Assembly (NCBI GenBank): GCA_010356995.1
Contig: ML996695.1
Coordinates: 629,061 to 693,060 of the forward strand
Source of the DNA: Trichodelitschia bisporula
Taxonomy: Eukaryota > Ascomycota > Dothideomycetes > Phaeotrichales > Phaeotrichaceae
DNA: 64,000 bases
Reading direction: 5' to 3'
Shown one piece after another: positions 46,361 through 58,697 of the stretch. How positions within the stretch are numbered: the first letter of the stretch is position 1; every line of letters starts with the position of its first letter. The translations under genes were made by a program, and so were the position numbers. Under the pieces are notes generated by a model. The model saw nothing but the letters and a program-made list of their open reading frames with translations, made no database searches and was not told where the DNA came from.

Positions 46361-47472
46361 TTACATATCCTCAGACGCGGTAGCACCCGTAATGATCTCC
46401 ACCAACTCGCCGGTAATGACGGCTTGCCGAGTGCGATTGAACAGGATGGTGAACCTGCTGATCATGTCACCGGCGTTCTTGGAGGCGTTCTGTACATCAG
46501 TCAGCGGATATAACAAATAAAGAGCTGTGAGCAAACTGACGTCCATAGCGTTGCGACGGGCAGACTGCTCGCACGCGTGGCCTTCTGCGAGTGCCCAGTA
46601 CAGCGAGTTAGCCAGAGAATACTCCTGCAGGTTGCCCAGAACCTCATCCTCGATCTCGAAAGCCGAGTAGTTCGCTAGAATACATCAGCCACTCTATCCG
46701 CCTCGCAAAGTAACCCATCACTCACGGGAGTTGGCAATGGCCTCCTTGGAGTACGCCTCGATGATCGTGGGCTCATAGCTCTGAGCGTTGACAAATTTGT
46801 TGAATAGGATCTTGACCGAGTCGTAATGCTGCGGGATAAGGGTCACCTGGTCGGCAATGGCCTGCGCGTCTGCGAAGGTCGGCACATCTTTGCCAACACC
46901 CTGGAAGGTGAGCTTGATGGCCTTTGCGTTGGAACGACCAAGCTGCGCCTTGCACTTCTCGCCGATCACCACAATGTTCATATCCGGCTGCCCAGCGGCA
47001 AGGGCGCGAGACTTCCTCGAGAGACCGGAGTGGATACCACCGCACAGACCCTTGTCAGAGGAGCACACGATGAGAAGCGTCTTCTTGCCCTCGCCCTCCT
47101 CAGGCTTGGTCTCAGCCTTCTCGAACACGGTGTTGGACGTCTTGCCGTAGGTGCGTGACTCGTTCATGGCCCTCTGGGCGCGGGTGAGCTTGGTCGAAGC
47201 GACAATCTTCATCGTCTTGGTGATCTTTTCGATATTACGAATGGACTTGAGACGGTCCTCAATCTCGCGAAGCGTGGCATAAGTCGCTGCTGGGGCATTG
47301 ACAGTCGCCGGGCTGCAATCGACATATAATGTATTAGCCTTTTGCGGTGATGTGGAGGTGACAGATCAATTCTGCACGGAAGCTTAGGGGGGTGGTGCTG
47401 CGCGGGATTGACGTACCGGACGGCAGCCGCGGCGCCAGCCCTCAGAGCCGGACGAGCAGCCCTGGAGAGCAT
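46361..47472 (-). CDS. ATP3: Mitochondrial F1-ATP synthase gamma subunit
   Basis: Four exons: 47472-47417, 47312-46726, 46674-46541 and 46489-46361, giving 301 residues. Gamma is the central rotor shaft inside the alpha3beta3 hexamer. The N-terminus is an Arg/Ala mitochondrial presequence ([17 protein letters not shown]). Conserved marks are [23 protein letters not shown] (split in wording here), [12 protein letters not shown], and the C-terminal helix with [19 protein letters not shown] and [16 protein letters not shown]. The first intron (104 nt) separates the presequence from the mature protein. The gene is transcribed away from topoisomerase I, with 589 bases between starts and two CACGTG boxes in that gap. 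Confidence 0.95.
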
Positions 47473-48061
47473 TCTCAAAGGTCAGACTACACAATTGAGG
47501 GTGTTGGACGTTAGCCGCCGATGAATGGGCGACAATTGGCGGGAGGGGTCGAGGAAGCTTTGAAGACGATGTTGTTGGAGGGTCCCGGAAACAACCTTTC
47601 CCCAATGGAAAGATTCGGGCCGAGCAAATTCCGGGGGCCTCTGAGCTCGTGTTTTTTTTTTGGCTAAGTCATCAATTCACGTGATATTGCACGTGATCAC
47701 GATTTCTTTCTAGCGGGCCCCTTCAGACGCCAAATATAATGATTGGCCTTAGTCCCCGTTGGCGGCCCCGAGCTTCACCTCTCTGCCTCTTGCCTCTCTC
47801 TTCGCGGTCCTCTTGGGTCCTTTCTGTTGCTGCGTCCTCCACCACCCTCCCTTGCAAACATCATCTTCCAAGCCGCAACTTCGTAGTGCGCACCTACCTT
47901 CCTTGAGTTGCGCCTGTTTTGTTGCACGTCTCCCACCCGGCACTATTCGCGTGCCCTGTCTGTTCCTTCGTCGCGCCGTCTTCTCTTCTTCAATCTTGCC
48001 ACGACACGCGGTTCCTCGTTACCAATTTTACCATAATCCATCTCCACCTCGGTTTGCGACC
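47473..48061. promoter_or_regulatory. Divergent promoter region of ATP3 and TOP1
   Basis: Holds a T10 run near 47652, two CACGTG boxes at 47678 and 47690, and a CT-rich right half leading to TOP1. Confidence 0.55.
47678..47695. promoter_or_regulatory. Two CACGTG E-boxes
   Basis: CACGTG at 47678-47683 (within TCACGTGA) and at 47690-47695, 12 bases apart. TCACGTGA is the classic binding site of Cbf1-type bHLH factors. They lie 206 bases from the ATP3 start and 367 from the TOP1 start. Confidence 0.5.
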
Positions 48062-51000
48062 ATGGCCTCCTCGTCAGAGGATGATGCTCCTCTTTTGAGG
48101 GGTCGAACCAACGGTGGTAAGTGATACCTCATCGGAAACTTAGTGCGCCTACTTCGTGAATGCGGCTCTTGTCTTCAGGCGTCATTGGACCCTTTCACTT
48201 CCGCCCACCACTTTTCCACTTTATATTTTACTCTCAAACTTCGAGGCCTCGCGCATTGTGTATATATGCAGCTCGGAATCTCGCATATACGTTCGCGGCC
48301 CGTGCTAACCTCCATTTTCTTCACGCAGTGAAACCTGCCCTTCCCGCACGCAAATCCAACGACGCCAAAATGTCGGACTCCAGCCTTTCCGATGCTCCCC
48401 TGCATCCTGACGATGTGAACCCGGGCGTATCCGTCCGCAACGGACCCGTCGAGGAAATAGATGTCGACGAGAAACCCACATCTGCGGCCACAAATGGCAA
48501 GCGGAAGTCGCGGCGTAGCACCAACGGAAAGAGTTATAAGGAAACCAGCTCTGACAACGACGATGACAAGCCGCTGGTATGGCTGGCCAACATTTTACCG
48601 CTCCGTTGCTGATGATCCTGCAGAGTAAACGCCGCCGCACTGGAGTCAAGGCCGAAGAATCCGACTCAGACGACATGCCCCTTGCGCGTGGCTCCAAGAC
48701 GCGGGTTAAGAAGCCACCGAAGGTCACCGCTGCTCAGATCGGCGAGTCCTCTGATTCCGACATTCCTTTGACCAAGAAGCTTGCAAAAGAGAAGCAACAA
48801 ATCGAAAAGGCTGCGGAGCGTACGGCCAAGTCCATTCGCGCAGCGGAGGAGAAGCCTCAGCCAAAGAAGCGTGCGTCCCGGGCCTCCAACGGAGTGAAAG
48901 CTTCTCCGGATGACGAAGCCCCCGTCAAGAGGGCGGGCAAGAAAGGTGCAACGGACAAGACGCCCGCTCGGAAGTCCAAGGCAAAGAAAGAACCAGAATG
49001 CACTCCCAAAAAGCCCAAGTCGCGCACGGATGAAGACGAGGAGGCTCAAGAGGAAGAAGAGGAGTACCGATGGTGGGAGGACCCCGGAAAGGGCGACGAC
49101 AGCATCAAATGGACTACGCTTCAGCATAACGGTGTGGTCTTTCCTCCTCCATATGAGCCTCTGCCGGAACACGTCAAGCTCATCTATAACGGCGTTCCTG
49201 TCTCCCTGCACTGGGAAGCCGAGGAAGTCGCTGGGTTTTATGGTACTATGCTCAACTCAACGGTCAACGTTTCGAACGAGGACTTCAACAGGAACTTCTT
49301 CGACGATTTCAAAGAAATTCTGGACCGCACTGGCCATGGCAAGGACCCGCAAGGCAGGACGGTTAAAATAAAGCAGTTCGAAAAGTGCGATTTCACAAAG
49401 ATTTTCGAGTACTACGAAGGCGAGCGCGAGAAGAAGCGCTCTCTCCCTGCTGCAGAGAAGAAGGCCCTCAAAGCCGCGAAAGATGAAGCTGAGGCACCGT
49501 TCATGTACTGCATGTGGGACGGTCGCAAGCAAAAGGTTGGCAACTTCCGTGTCGAACCTCCTGGTCTATTCCGTGGGCGTGGAAAGCATCCGAAGACCGG
49601 CAAGGTCAAGCAGCGCGTTCAGCCTGAGCAGATCACGATCAATATCGGTAAAGAGGGGACGGCCCCTTCTCCGCCTCCTGGACATCAGTGGAAGGAGGTC
49701 AAGCACGACCAGACTGGTACTTGGCTCGCTATGTGGCAGGAGAACATCAACGGTGCCTACAAGTATGTCATGCTTGCCGCCAACTCGGATATCAAGGGCC
49801 AAAGCGACTACAAGAAATTTGAGAAAGCTCGTGAGCTAAAGGTCTGTTTTTCGCTGATCGACTCGCATCGACTGCTAACCCCATACAGAAGCATATCGAC
49901 AAAATTCGCCGGGAGTACACTCGTGATCTCAAGTCTGAGATTATGGCCGATCGTCAGCGTGCCACTGCGGTCTATCTCATCGACAGGTTTGCTCTTCGTG
50001 CGGGTAATGAAAAGGGCGAGGATGAAGCGGACACCGTCGGCTGTTGCTCCCTAAAGTACGAGCACGTCACACTTCGGCCGCCTAACAAGGTCATCTTCGA
50101 CTTTCTTGGCAAGGACAGTATCCGGTTTTACGACGAGGTCGAGGTCGACCCTCAGGTCTTCAAGAACTTGAGGATCTTCAAGAAATCGCCAAAGAGGGAG
50201 GGTGACGAGATCTTCGATCGCCTGACGGTAAGTTTCTTGCCATTAGAGAAGTTGTTCCCGCTAACGTCTAGCAAGACTTCGGCCCTCAACAAGCACTTGA
50301 GCACATACATGCAAGGTCTGACGGCGAAGGTCTTCCGTACCTATAATGCCTCGTGGACCATGGCCACGCTGCTGAGAGATATGACTTCGAATGGCTCAAT
50401 CGCTGAGAAGGTTAAAGACTACAATGATGCCAACCGCAAGGTTGCGATTCTTTGCAACCACAAGCGTACTGTCGCCGCCGGTCATGCTACTCAGATTGAG
50501 AAGATGCAGGAGAAGATCAACGGCCTTCGTTACCAGCAGTGGCGCATCAAACAGATGATGCTGGCTCTCGAGCCGAAGCTCAAAAAGTCCAAGGGTGCCG
50601 CCTTCTTTGCGCTCCCTGAGGACCTGGGCGGTGATTGGGTTCAGAAACACCAGGAGGCTGAGCTCGAAGAGAAGCGTGAGAAGATCAAGAAAAAATTCGA
50701 GAAGGACAACGAGAACCTGGTGGCGGGTGGTAGCGACCCTATGCCTGACTCCGAGTTGGAGGAGCGCCTCCAGGAAGTCGAAGACCTTGCCGCGAAGTAC
50801 AAGAAGGAGAACAAGACTGGCAAGGTCGAACCGGAGGGCAGAAGCCCGACGATCGAGAAACTGGAGGCTACGCTCGAAAAGCTCCAGGTACGCATCGAGA
50901 CGTCTCGTGTTCAACTTGAGGACAAGGACAACAACAAGGAGGTCGCGCTTGGAACCTCCAAGATCGTGAGTAGACCAACACGCAGCATCCGCTGGTGATT

Positions 51001-51153
51001 ATACTGACGCGTATACAGAACTACATTGATCCTCGTCTGACTGTTGTGTTCTCCAAGAAGTTCAACGTCCCGATTGAGCGGTTCTTCTCCAAGACGCTCC
51101 GTGAAAAGTTCGATTGGGCCATCAAGTCGGTTGACGAGCACTGGGAATTCTAA
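48062..51153 (+). CDS. TOP1: DNA topoisomerase I (type IB)
   Basis: Six exons: 48062-48116, 48329-48576, 48624-49841, 49889-50227, 50276-50965 and 51019-51153, giving 894 residues. It nicks and reseals one DNA strand through a 3'-phosphotyrosine, relieving supercoils. The first 340 residues are charged and Lys/Ser/Asp-rich, with many nuclear-signal-like KKR clusters. The core starts at [20 protein letters not shown] and includes IYNGVPVSL, the catalytic [21 protein letters not shown] region, CCSLKYEHV and the KRT/HK block (LCNHKRTV). A coiled-coil linker follows ([12 protein letters not shown]). The final exon holds the active tyrosine in [12 protein letters not shown] (Tyr about 852). The first intron is 212 nt. 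The fourth intron (48 nt) has no stop and is a multiple of three. Confidence 0.95.
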
Positions 51154-53666
51154 CTGGAATATCATGGTTCAGTTGGTACGTAGCGCGGCCAGAACGGTGC
51201 ATGGCTCGTTTCTCCATCTGGTGAGGGACTAACTCGGTGTGTATGTTGGATGAGTGGCAATCACATTCATTCCTGTATTTCCGAGCATATGGACTGTGAA
51301 ATAGAAGCGACAATGTGGAGTTGTACGGTTCCCGCATCATTTCCGGAGCATTGGGTTCAACATGATCTGGCTAGGGATCTCACATCATTCGGCACAGCGT
51401 GGGCTCGGGCAAGAATCTCCTTCATACGGTATGGAAGGGTGCATGAGAGGAGCGGATGACGATTCTGCTCTTACTGTCCCCATATGAGGCTCGCTCCACC
51501 GTCTTCTCGTCCAGATCTGAGGTGTTTGTATATTGCTGGTAATGCCAGATTGCGTACATAAACTCCGTAAATGAGACGAAAGACACGTTTTGTGGCAAGC
51601 GATGAGTCCATAATTGATCAAATATGGTCGGGACAAAGACTGAACAAGGTGAAGCGAGAGTCGAGACTTGGGGCCCGTTCATCTGGTGGCACAAGCAGCA
51701 GAGGCGGGGGGCGGCGGAGCGGTCTGGAGTAGAGACATTGCGAGTATTTGTGCGAGCAGGCAAGTGCCGTGATGAGGAAATGACGATGTTCAGATAGGAC
51801 AAGGCGGCGAGTGAGCGGTTGGGGGGAAACGGTTGAGGAGGGAGTGTGGGTTGGTGTTGCACCGCACTGTGAACCTGAATCGGGACATGCCCTCACGTCT
51901 TCGAGTCCCGACTTCCGTTCGGCTACCTGCTGGTTGACATGAGAGTGGCAGGTGACATGCCTCATGCTAAGTGTCCGTACCGTACCAAGGCGGAAAAGAA
52001 TGCCGGCCAGGCGTCCGCGCGGAAACGGGAGGCTGGGGGTGTGGTCGATGGTCAGTCTGAGGATGGAGAGAGAGAACTCAAATTGGTCACAGCAACTTAA
52101 GGCATAGCAAGGTCCAGGGATTTAGCTAGCAGAGTTGGAGCACTGTACTGCAGCGTAGCAATATTGAAGGTGGTCAAAGTACCGCGCCGCAATTAACGCC
52201 ACGGGCCGACTACAAGTGTAGGATTTGATATGTTTCGGGGAATGCGACCATGCGAGAGGCAGAAAGGATCAGATGCGCATCACGAAAGGAGCAGGAAGAC
52301 GAATGGAATGGCTGGTACGGCTGGCTGGTGTCATGCTATGACCAGACCAGATGTCGAGTCACCAAAACGTCAACTCGATCTGTGCCTTTGCTCGGCGATG
52401 AGGCGAAGGATGCAAGCCCACCGTTGATGCAATGGAACGATGTTGTACATGCTCTGCACCGCGGGGTGGGGGGAGAGCTAGGCGGGGATGTACCCAGTAA
52501 CTTTAGTGACCCATTGCAGTCTCTGCCCCTGATCACCGAGGGGGGGGGGGTGGGCGCCTGTCAGTCACTTTGTACCTCAAAGGTTTCGAATCAGCTCAGA
52601 GGTACATGCGCCGTACCTGCAAACCCATGAGGTCCTTTAACTTTGGGTAGGACAGGCCGGCAGATCACACAGATCACAAAGTTGCAACACAGAGATGCCG
52701 ACTGAACACAATAATCCGCTCTTCCACCGCAGACGCCCACGGCGAAGGGTGCAAGGGGGGGGGCTTACAAGCTATTGGAAGCAAGCAAGAAAGACGAGGG
52801 GAAAAAGAAGAGAGAGCAGGAAAGAGGCGGGACGTCGTGGACAGCTTTATTGTATCACGTTCCACGAAGCTACGGCAAGTGAAGCTCGAGCTTGACTTCA
52901 CCTTGATATGCTCTGCTCCTTGCTGCATGTGGAGCATGTTCTGCTATGAATAGGTATGTGCAACATTAGATAGAAGCAAAAGATGATGATGTCGGTGGTT
53001 ACTGTTGTCAAAAGTTGCCAATGATGATGGAACTCTTCTCGGGCCGCATTCAGCTGGCAAAAGTCCGACGACGTGTGCTTCAATTCTGGTGACCATCTCG
53101 CGATGCTCCCCTGCGACCTGCAATGGCGTATCAACCCCGCAACCTGGAGATGAACAGGGTAACTCGAAATCTGGGAGCTTCACAATATGGACGGGCGCTA
53201 GCCGTCAAGCCATGCAGGCCGCAAGCCTCCTCCTGCATAAGCCGTCCTTACCAGGCATAGGTTAGGGGCCGCTTCTGGGGAAGAACTATTTCCTAGATCT
53301 AGTCTCCACGCCTTAGACTGTTGTTCGCGCGGAAAATCACCGCATCATTCTCTTCCTCAGAAAAAGCCTCTTGTACGCATCTAGCTCAGCGTCATCTACA
53401 AATTACGAGATCGTTGCGCTATTTTTCTCATATTGTACTGCCCTTTAACTCTGCAACCCTCCCCCCTCCCTTTCTCTGTACACTACCCCCTCCCCTTCTC
53501 TCCCCCAGCCGACCTCGAACCATTCCTGCGGCCCCCATTTCGCCCACACACACTTGTATTCACTCACCCCGCCCTAAACTGCAGCTCCTCATCTCCCATA
53601 CTCCACCCTCCTCCTCTCCTCTCCTTCTCTTCTCACCAAGCCCTTTGACTGTTCCATTCCGCAATC
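51154..53666. other. Intergenic, 2.5 kb, no gene seen
   Basis: The largest gap in the window. Only short unconserved frames occur. It holds a purine-rich tract (about 52785-52835) and several poly-G runs. The last 350 bases are C/T-rich leader DNA of the epimerase gene. Confidence 0.55.
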
Positions 53667-55164
53667 ATGAGCGGCGGCGAAGGGGAGAGCAAACCAGCCG
53701 TGCTCATCATTGGAGGCCTTGGTAAGTTCCCGCTCTCCCGCAGGACCCGGAGGTCCCGCCCGCACCGAAGCACCACATCCCGCTGCATCCGCGGCCACGC
53801 GGCAACAACCCCCACTGCCCACCTTCGCGACCTCGTTCGCTGAGGGCACAAGGCACACATTCAAAAGTTTGGTCCGCTAACATGGTCGCTTCGTGCGTCT
53901 AGGCTACATTGGTCGCTTCCTCGCCCTCCACCTCCACACCAACAGCTTGGCCTCGGAGGTACGTCTCGTCGACAAACACCTCCCCGAGCTGGCATGGCTG
54001 GCACCAGAGTTCGCGGAAGCGTGCTCTCGCGACAAGTTCATGCAGGCAGATGCCTCCCAGCCAAGTTCGTACTCTTCCCTCCCTTCCCCTGCCCTTCCCG
54101 CGGCAGCTCCTCCCCCATACAATGGTAGCCCTGGCTTACCATACGCGTGGTCCGCAGATAACCTCCCGCGAATCTTCAACCGCGCCAATGGCAAGGAGTT
54201 CGACTATGTCATCAACTGCGGCGGCGAAACGCGCTATCAGCAAGAGGATGAGGTGTACCGCGTACGCTCGCTCCAGCTGTCAACCACAATTGGCGCCGAG
54301 GCCGCGCGCCGGAACGTCAAGTGCTTCATCGAGCTAAGTACTGGCATGGTGTACAAGCCGGGCTCGTCACCGCGCGCCGAGTCAGCCAAGCAGAGTCCAT
54401 GGATCAAACTGGCGACGTGGAAGCAGACGGCTGAGCGCGAGCTGTCGGCAATGGAAGGGTTGAATCTGGTCGTGCTGCGCCTGGCCCACGTCTACGGACC
54501 TTATACGCCCAAGTTTGTTGGGACGGCGCTCTGTATGGCTCGTGTCTACCAGTACGAGCAGCGAGAGATGAAGTGGCTATATAGCCGGGACCTTAAGACG
54601 AACACAGTGCATGTCAAAGACGTAGTACGCGCCATATGGACGGCGGCGCAGTGGTACGCCCAGAAGAATACTCAGAAGCGGCCGGCTCCAGTCTTCAATA
54701 TTGCGGATCAAGGGAACACAGGTAGGTCCGGTCTGCTCTGGTTCTAGCCGAAATCTAACAGCCTTGCAGCTCAGGGCACGATGGCCGACATTATTACTCA
54801 GATCTTCAACATCCCAACCAACTTCCAAAACCCCGTCATGGCCACAATCGCGAAGTTTTGTCTCGATTCGGTAGTAGATGACGTCAACGACGAGACATTA
54901 GATCCCTGGGCTGAGCTCCAAGAGGCAGCGGGTATTACAAAGGCTACTCCGCTAGGGCCGTACATGGAGAAGGACCTGCTCAAGAACTTGGATCTCAGCC
55001 TCGACCCGAGCGCCTTTGTCCGAGAAACGGGTTTCCAGTGAGTAGCACGCCATGCTCCATTGCATTTCAGAATTGACCATCTCAGATATCAACATCCAAA
55101 GCTCACCAAAGAAGAGATCGAGGCTGTCATAGAAAGCTACCGGAGTATGAACTGGTGGCCCTAG
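53667..55164 (+). CDS. NAD-dependent epimerase/dehydratase family protein (extended SDR)
   Basis: Five exons: 53667-53721, 53903-54064, 54158-54721, 54770-55037 and 55086-55164, giving 375 residues. The N-terminus has the Rossmann start AVLIIGGLGYIGRFLALHL, with the GGxGYIG glycine motif split by the first intron (181 nt). Further family parts are RLVDKHLPELAWL, FDYVINCGGETRYQQ, LSTGMVYKPG with the YxxxK-like catalytic area shifted, and VVLRLAHVYGPYTPK. The substrate is unknown. The second intron (93 nt) is stop-free and a multiple of three. It is treated as an intron because it has a GTTCGT donor and CCGCAG acceptor, and the encoded Ser/Pro/Ala-rich stretch does not fit the fold. No targeting signal is visible. 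Confidence 0.85.
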
Positions 55165-56358
55165 AATTCAACTTGATTTCTCACTTCCGACTTACCACTG
55201 AACGCCGATATCGGATGACGACACGGCCTAGGACGTATTTACACGTAGGGACGCTGCATGGGACAGGGACACTCGCATATCTTCTTCCGCCTTCGCTTCT
55301 CCACATTTCCGGCGCGCTCATCATACGCCCCGTCGTTTAATTTCCTTGGCCTCCTACACGCCTTTTCCCGGAACCCCATGAGGTCTTGAGGATCGTGGCG
55401 TGCGACTATCCTGCGGCACAGCACTTGGCTGTTGCTTACTCTTTTCCCATTCTTACACCCGCTTTCCCCTCACATTAGCATGGACGAGGGAACACCATAT
55501 TGTTTGTTTTTTAATCCACTCGCTCGGCCATTTTCTTGCATATCTTGCGGCGACCGGGAGATGACGGCCCTTCACGGTGGACGATACTTATGGGGGGCGT
55601 AGGTTTGAAGCCGCTCCGATATAGGTGCTCGCGTTTCGGCGAAGCAAATACAATATCATACCCACATGCTATCCTTGGTTTCTCACCCAGAGACAGCCTT
55701 GTGCCTGGTGGGCCAGGTGACCGCCCCGCAGGTCCAACAAAAAAGAATATGGCGGCCCGCGGCGTGCGCCCTGCAGATCCCAGCTCAGCCCAGCACGCCA
55801 CTTCCTTATGTACCCCTTGCTTTGGCGCTGTGAGGCGCAACTGGCGCGCGGGTTCGGGCCGTGGTTGCGGCGCCGATCGTCTCGTCTTGATGACGGAGAC
55901 GGCGTCTAGAACTATCCGACGCCAATTGCTGCTGACATGCATTAACGGGACGATTTAGACTGCTTCGGGCAAGGTGAACGGACTCAGGGCCCAGAGCCAT
56001 GGTATGGATTGATGAAGCCGTGGACCTGGTCTGTTCCGTGAAGATGCAGATTGCAATTTGACTATCATTCTAGACCCTTATCATGTCCTCTGTACGCCAT
56101 ACTCCGCATATCCGGTCTTCAAACAACTGTTGGCCCATTTTCACCGATACTGAAGTCCTCACCGCCTCCTCTTACCAGGCCCGCTTGGGTACGAAAAACG
56201 TGGATTCCACCGCTAGATCCCACCGCAACTCCGACGCCGTGCACATTTCACTCCGTGACACGAAACGTCCAGGCGGCGTGCAACCCCACACAAACCGAAC
56301 CCTTCCACACGCACCACAGTTCCGCTCCGCTCCGCCCCTCCAACCCTTCGCTCCTTAC
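55165..56358. other. Convergent intergenic region, 1.2 kb, no gene seen
   Basis: Lies between the stops of the epimerase-like (+) and SRPBCC (-) genes. Open frames are short or lack conserved content. Confidence 0.55.
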
Positions 56359-56952
56359 TCACAGCCCATCCCCACCCTTCTCAGCCTCCCCCTTCAACCC
56401 CCCAAGCCACGCCTCGAACCGTCCTGGCAAAACCCCCGCAAACATCGCGCGAACCACATACGCAAGCACCCCATCCATGCCCTCCCATGTGCGCACCTCG
56501 CATTCCCTGTCTTTCTCGATAACCTCATGCACGCGCTCGGCGCGCAGCACCTTTCCCATAATCCACGCCGCCTCCGTATCATTACTCCAAATCACGCGGT
56601 GAACTACACTCCCGTCCTTCTTTGTCGTGTGCGAGACTTCGTCAACTACTAGGTGTGTCGGATTCACGGACGAGGGCTTCGAAGGGTCCATCATCGCGTC
56701 GAGCGTGAAGCGCGTGCCTTTGTGCAGGCGCTCCGGCGCGGCGTCTGCTTCTGGCGTCGAAGGCTGCGCGCGAATCCGCGCGGCGGGCGCAAAGGGGTTC
56801 CAGCGCTCGTAGCTGGAAGGCGCAAGGAGGAGATCGAGAACCGGCGCGGCGGGCGCGGCGATGTGCGTGCGGGCGTGGATGCGGAACACGGGGTGCGGCA
56901 TCGAGGGCGGGTGGATGTCGGCTGGAGGCCAGGACTCTGATTCGGTCGTCAT
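56359..56952 (-). CDS. SRPBCC/START-like ligand-binding protein
   Basis: A single exon of 197 residues. It resembles the SRPBCC (polyketide cyclase/dehydrase, Bet v1-like) superfamily. The start strand FRIHARTHIAAPAAPVLDLL is followed by APSSYERWNPFAP, the usual YxxWNP motif. Later strands include LVVDEVSHTT and VHRVIWSND, and a final helix runs from GVLAYVVRAMFAGVLPGRF. Such proteins bind hydrophobic ligands in a helix-grip pocket; a specific ligand or reaction cannot be read from sequence. It begins MTTESESWPPADIHPP without a signal peptide. Closest known relatives are uncharacterised fungal proteins. Confidence 0.75.
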   Translation of the reverse strand: MTTESESWPPADIHPPSMPHPVFRIHARTHIAAPAAPVLDLLLAPSSYERWNPFAPAARIRAQPSTPEADAAPERLHKGTRFTLDAMMDPSKPSSVNPTHLVVDEVSHTTKKDGSVVHRVIWSNDTEAAWIMGKVLRAERVHEVIEKDRECEVRTWEGMDGVLAYVVRAMFAGVLPGRFEAWLGGLKGEAEKGGDGL

Positions 56953-58697
56953 TGTTGATGTGCGTGGGATAGATGATGGATGTGCTGGTGATTGATGTTG
57001 TGGTGGTGGGTTTGGCAGGACGTCGGCGAAGCGAGCCGCCGGCGATCACCCCGTCCCGCTGCCGCGCGTGCAGATGCGCCGCGCGAGTGCCGGGCCGGGG
57101 CCTGGCCGTGGTGGGGCTTACCGCGTTGACGTCGATAGGCCCCGCGGACTTGCCGTCGCGCAGCGAGCTCGGCGAGCGAGTTGGAAGAGAGGTCAGCTCT
57201 CTGCTCGGGAGCGATCCGAGCGGCGTGCTGGGCATTGCGGGCGCCGTTCAATGAGGGGTTGACTCGCGCAGCGAGATCGGGACGTTGGGCTAAAAGCAAC
57301 GATTGGCACTACCGTACTGCCGAGCAGTAGGTGTCTTCCCCACACACCGAGGACGGGAACAGTGCTGATCTCAAGCTGGATATGGTTCGATTCCCCACAC
57401 TGTACGTAACCGGCCATCCGCCGCGGGTGCGATCCCGCCTCGCAACCCCGCAGCGCATCGCGGGAGAGTGCGCAATCACATGCTCCTCACCTCCGCCGCT
57501 AGTTCGGCCTCGGCAGGCGGAGATTACACCGCGACACACTGCTGCAAGCCTTGCAGGGCGGGAACGTCTCGGGCGAGCTCGACGTGCCAACTTCCAACCT
57601 GTAGCGGACGCAGGCTTGCTAGCCTCCCTCAAGCTCACGACTTTCAGGCCTATCACCACCAACAACACCAAATGCAGCCAGTTGCAAAATGGTATGACCG
57701 CCACCGCTTTCCGCACGAGAACTCCGCTTCGCTGGTACTAGTTACAACCTCTCTTCCCCTGGTCGACAAACTACCCGCCTACAACCCCGGGCCGGCCCTC
57801 GCTCGTATTCAGCGGGTTGTGGGGCATGCTGTGACGACCGTTCTATCTTGGGCGTTCATGCATCTGCTGCTGTGCGACTGCTATGCGCCATGCAGTGACA
57901 TTATGCAGTGGAGCAGGATGAGCTTGGCTTTGGCCTTGGAAATGGCCTGCTGCTTTTTTCAATCCAACGTGACATTCACCGGTGTTGTCCGCAATTGCAA
58001 CCTTGTGGTCCTTGACAGCAGCACTCCTGCTCCAGAAATAGGATGAATCACAGCCGTAAGATGCCAACATACTGAGGGGTATATTCCACGCTACCTTTTC
58101 CTTAATGAGAGCCGCATCAGCAGCAACTTATTATACACGCTCCTCCAGTGCCGCAAAGACCGCTCCAATATCCTCAAAATCCCCACCCAACCAGCAAGCA
58201 CATGAGAATATGTCCTAGTCCGCATTTTTTGCAGTTTAGCCAACCATTCGAGGCCTCGTCGTCCAGTCCTTGGACGTAAAGAAACCAACAATCCATCCCA
58301 GATCCCTTTCTCCCTTCGCCCAGGAGCCCAAGGCCGCATGAAAGCAAAGAAACCCCATCTCGTGATCACCCTAGTTCATCCCGTCGTGCAGCCCAGACAC
58401 TGGTCCTGCCAGCAAAATAAGCCGCCAAAAGAGAAAAGCAAGAAACGAAAAGGGGCCCAAAGTGAGGGTCATTAAAAATGGCGCTACATTCCAAAACGCA
58501 AAGGTGATGGCGTTGAGTGGTGACGTACGTGCTCGTCGCACAAGAGGCAAGTCGATGCGAAGTTCCCTCCCTAAGATCCAAGGCCCCAGATCCCCACACA
58601 TAAAATCGTTAGAAATATTCCGCATATTCCGGCTTGATTTTAGCCGAAAATGTGCCGATCTCTCGCCCAGCATGCGCTACTGTAAAGACAAATGCGC
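56953..58697. other. Intergenic, 1.7 kb, no gene seen
   Basis: Upstream of the SRPBCC gene (-) and 3' of the Zn2Cys6 factor (-). The first 300 bases are GC-rich. Short frames only. Confidence 0.55.

Noticed and set aside
51422-51862. 146-codon minus-strand frame downstream of TOP1
   Set aside because: Unconserved, Ser/Pro-rich, and not linked to other exons by plausible splice sites.
57365-57385. GGTTCGATTCC, matching a tRNA B box
   Set aside because: No A box at the proper distance and the flanking bases do not form a T-stem.
57331-57741. 136-codon plus-strand frame in the gap between the SRPBCC and Zn2Cys6 genes
   Set aside because: Arg/Thr/Pro-rich random-like composition, no domain and no splice support.
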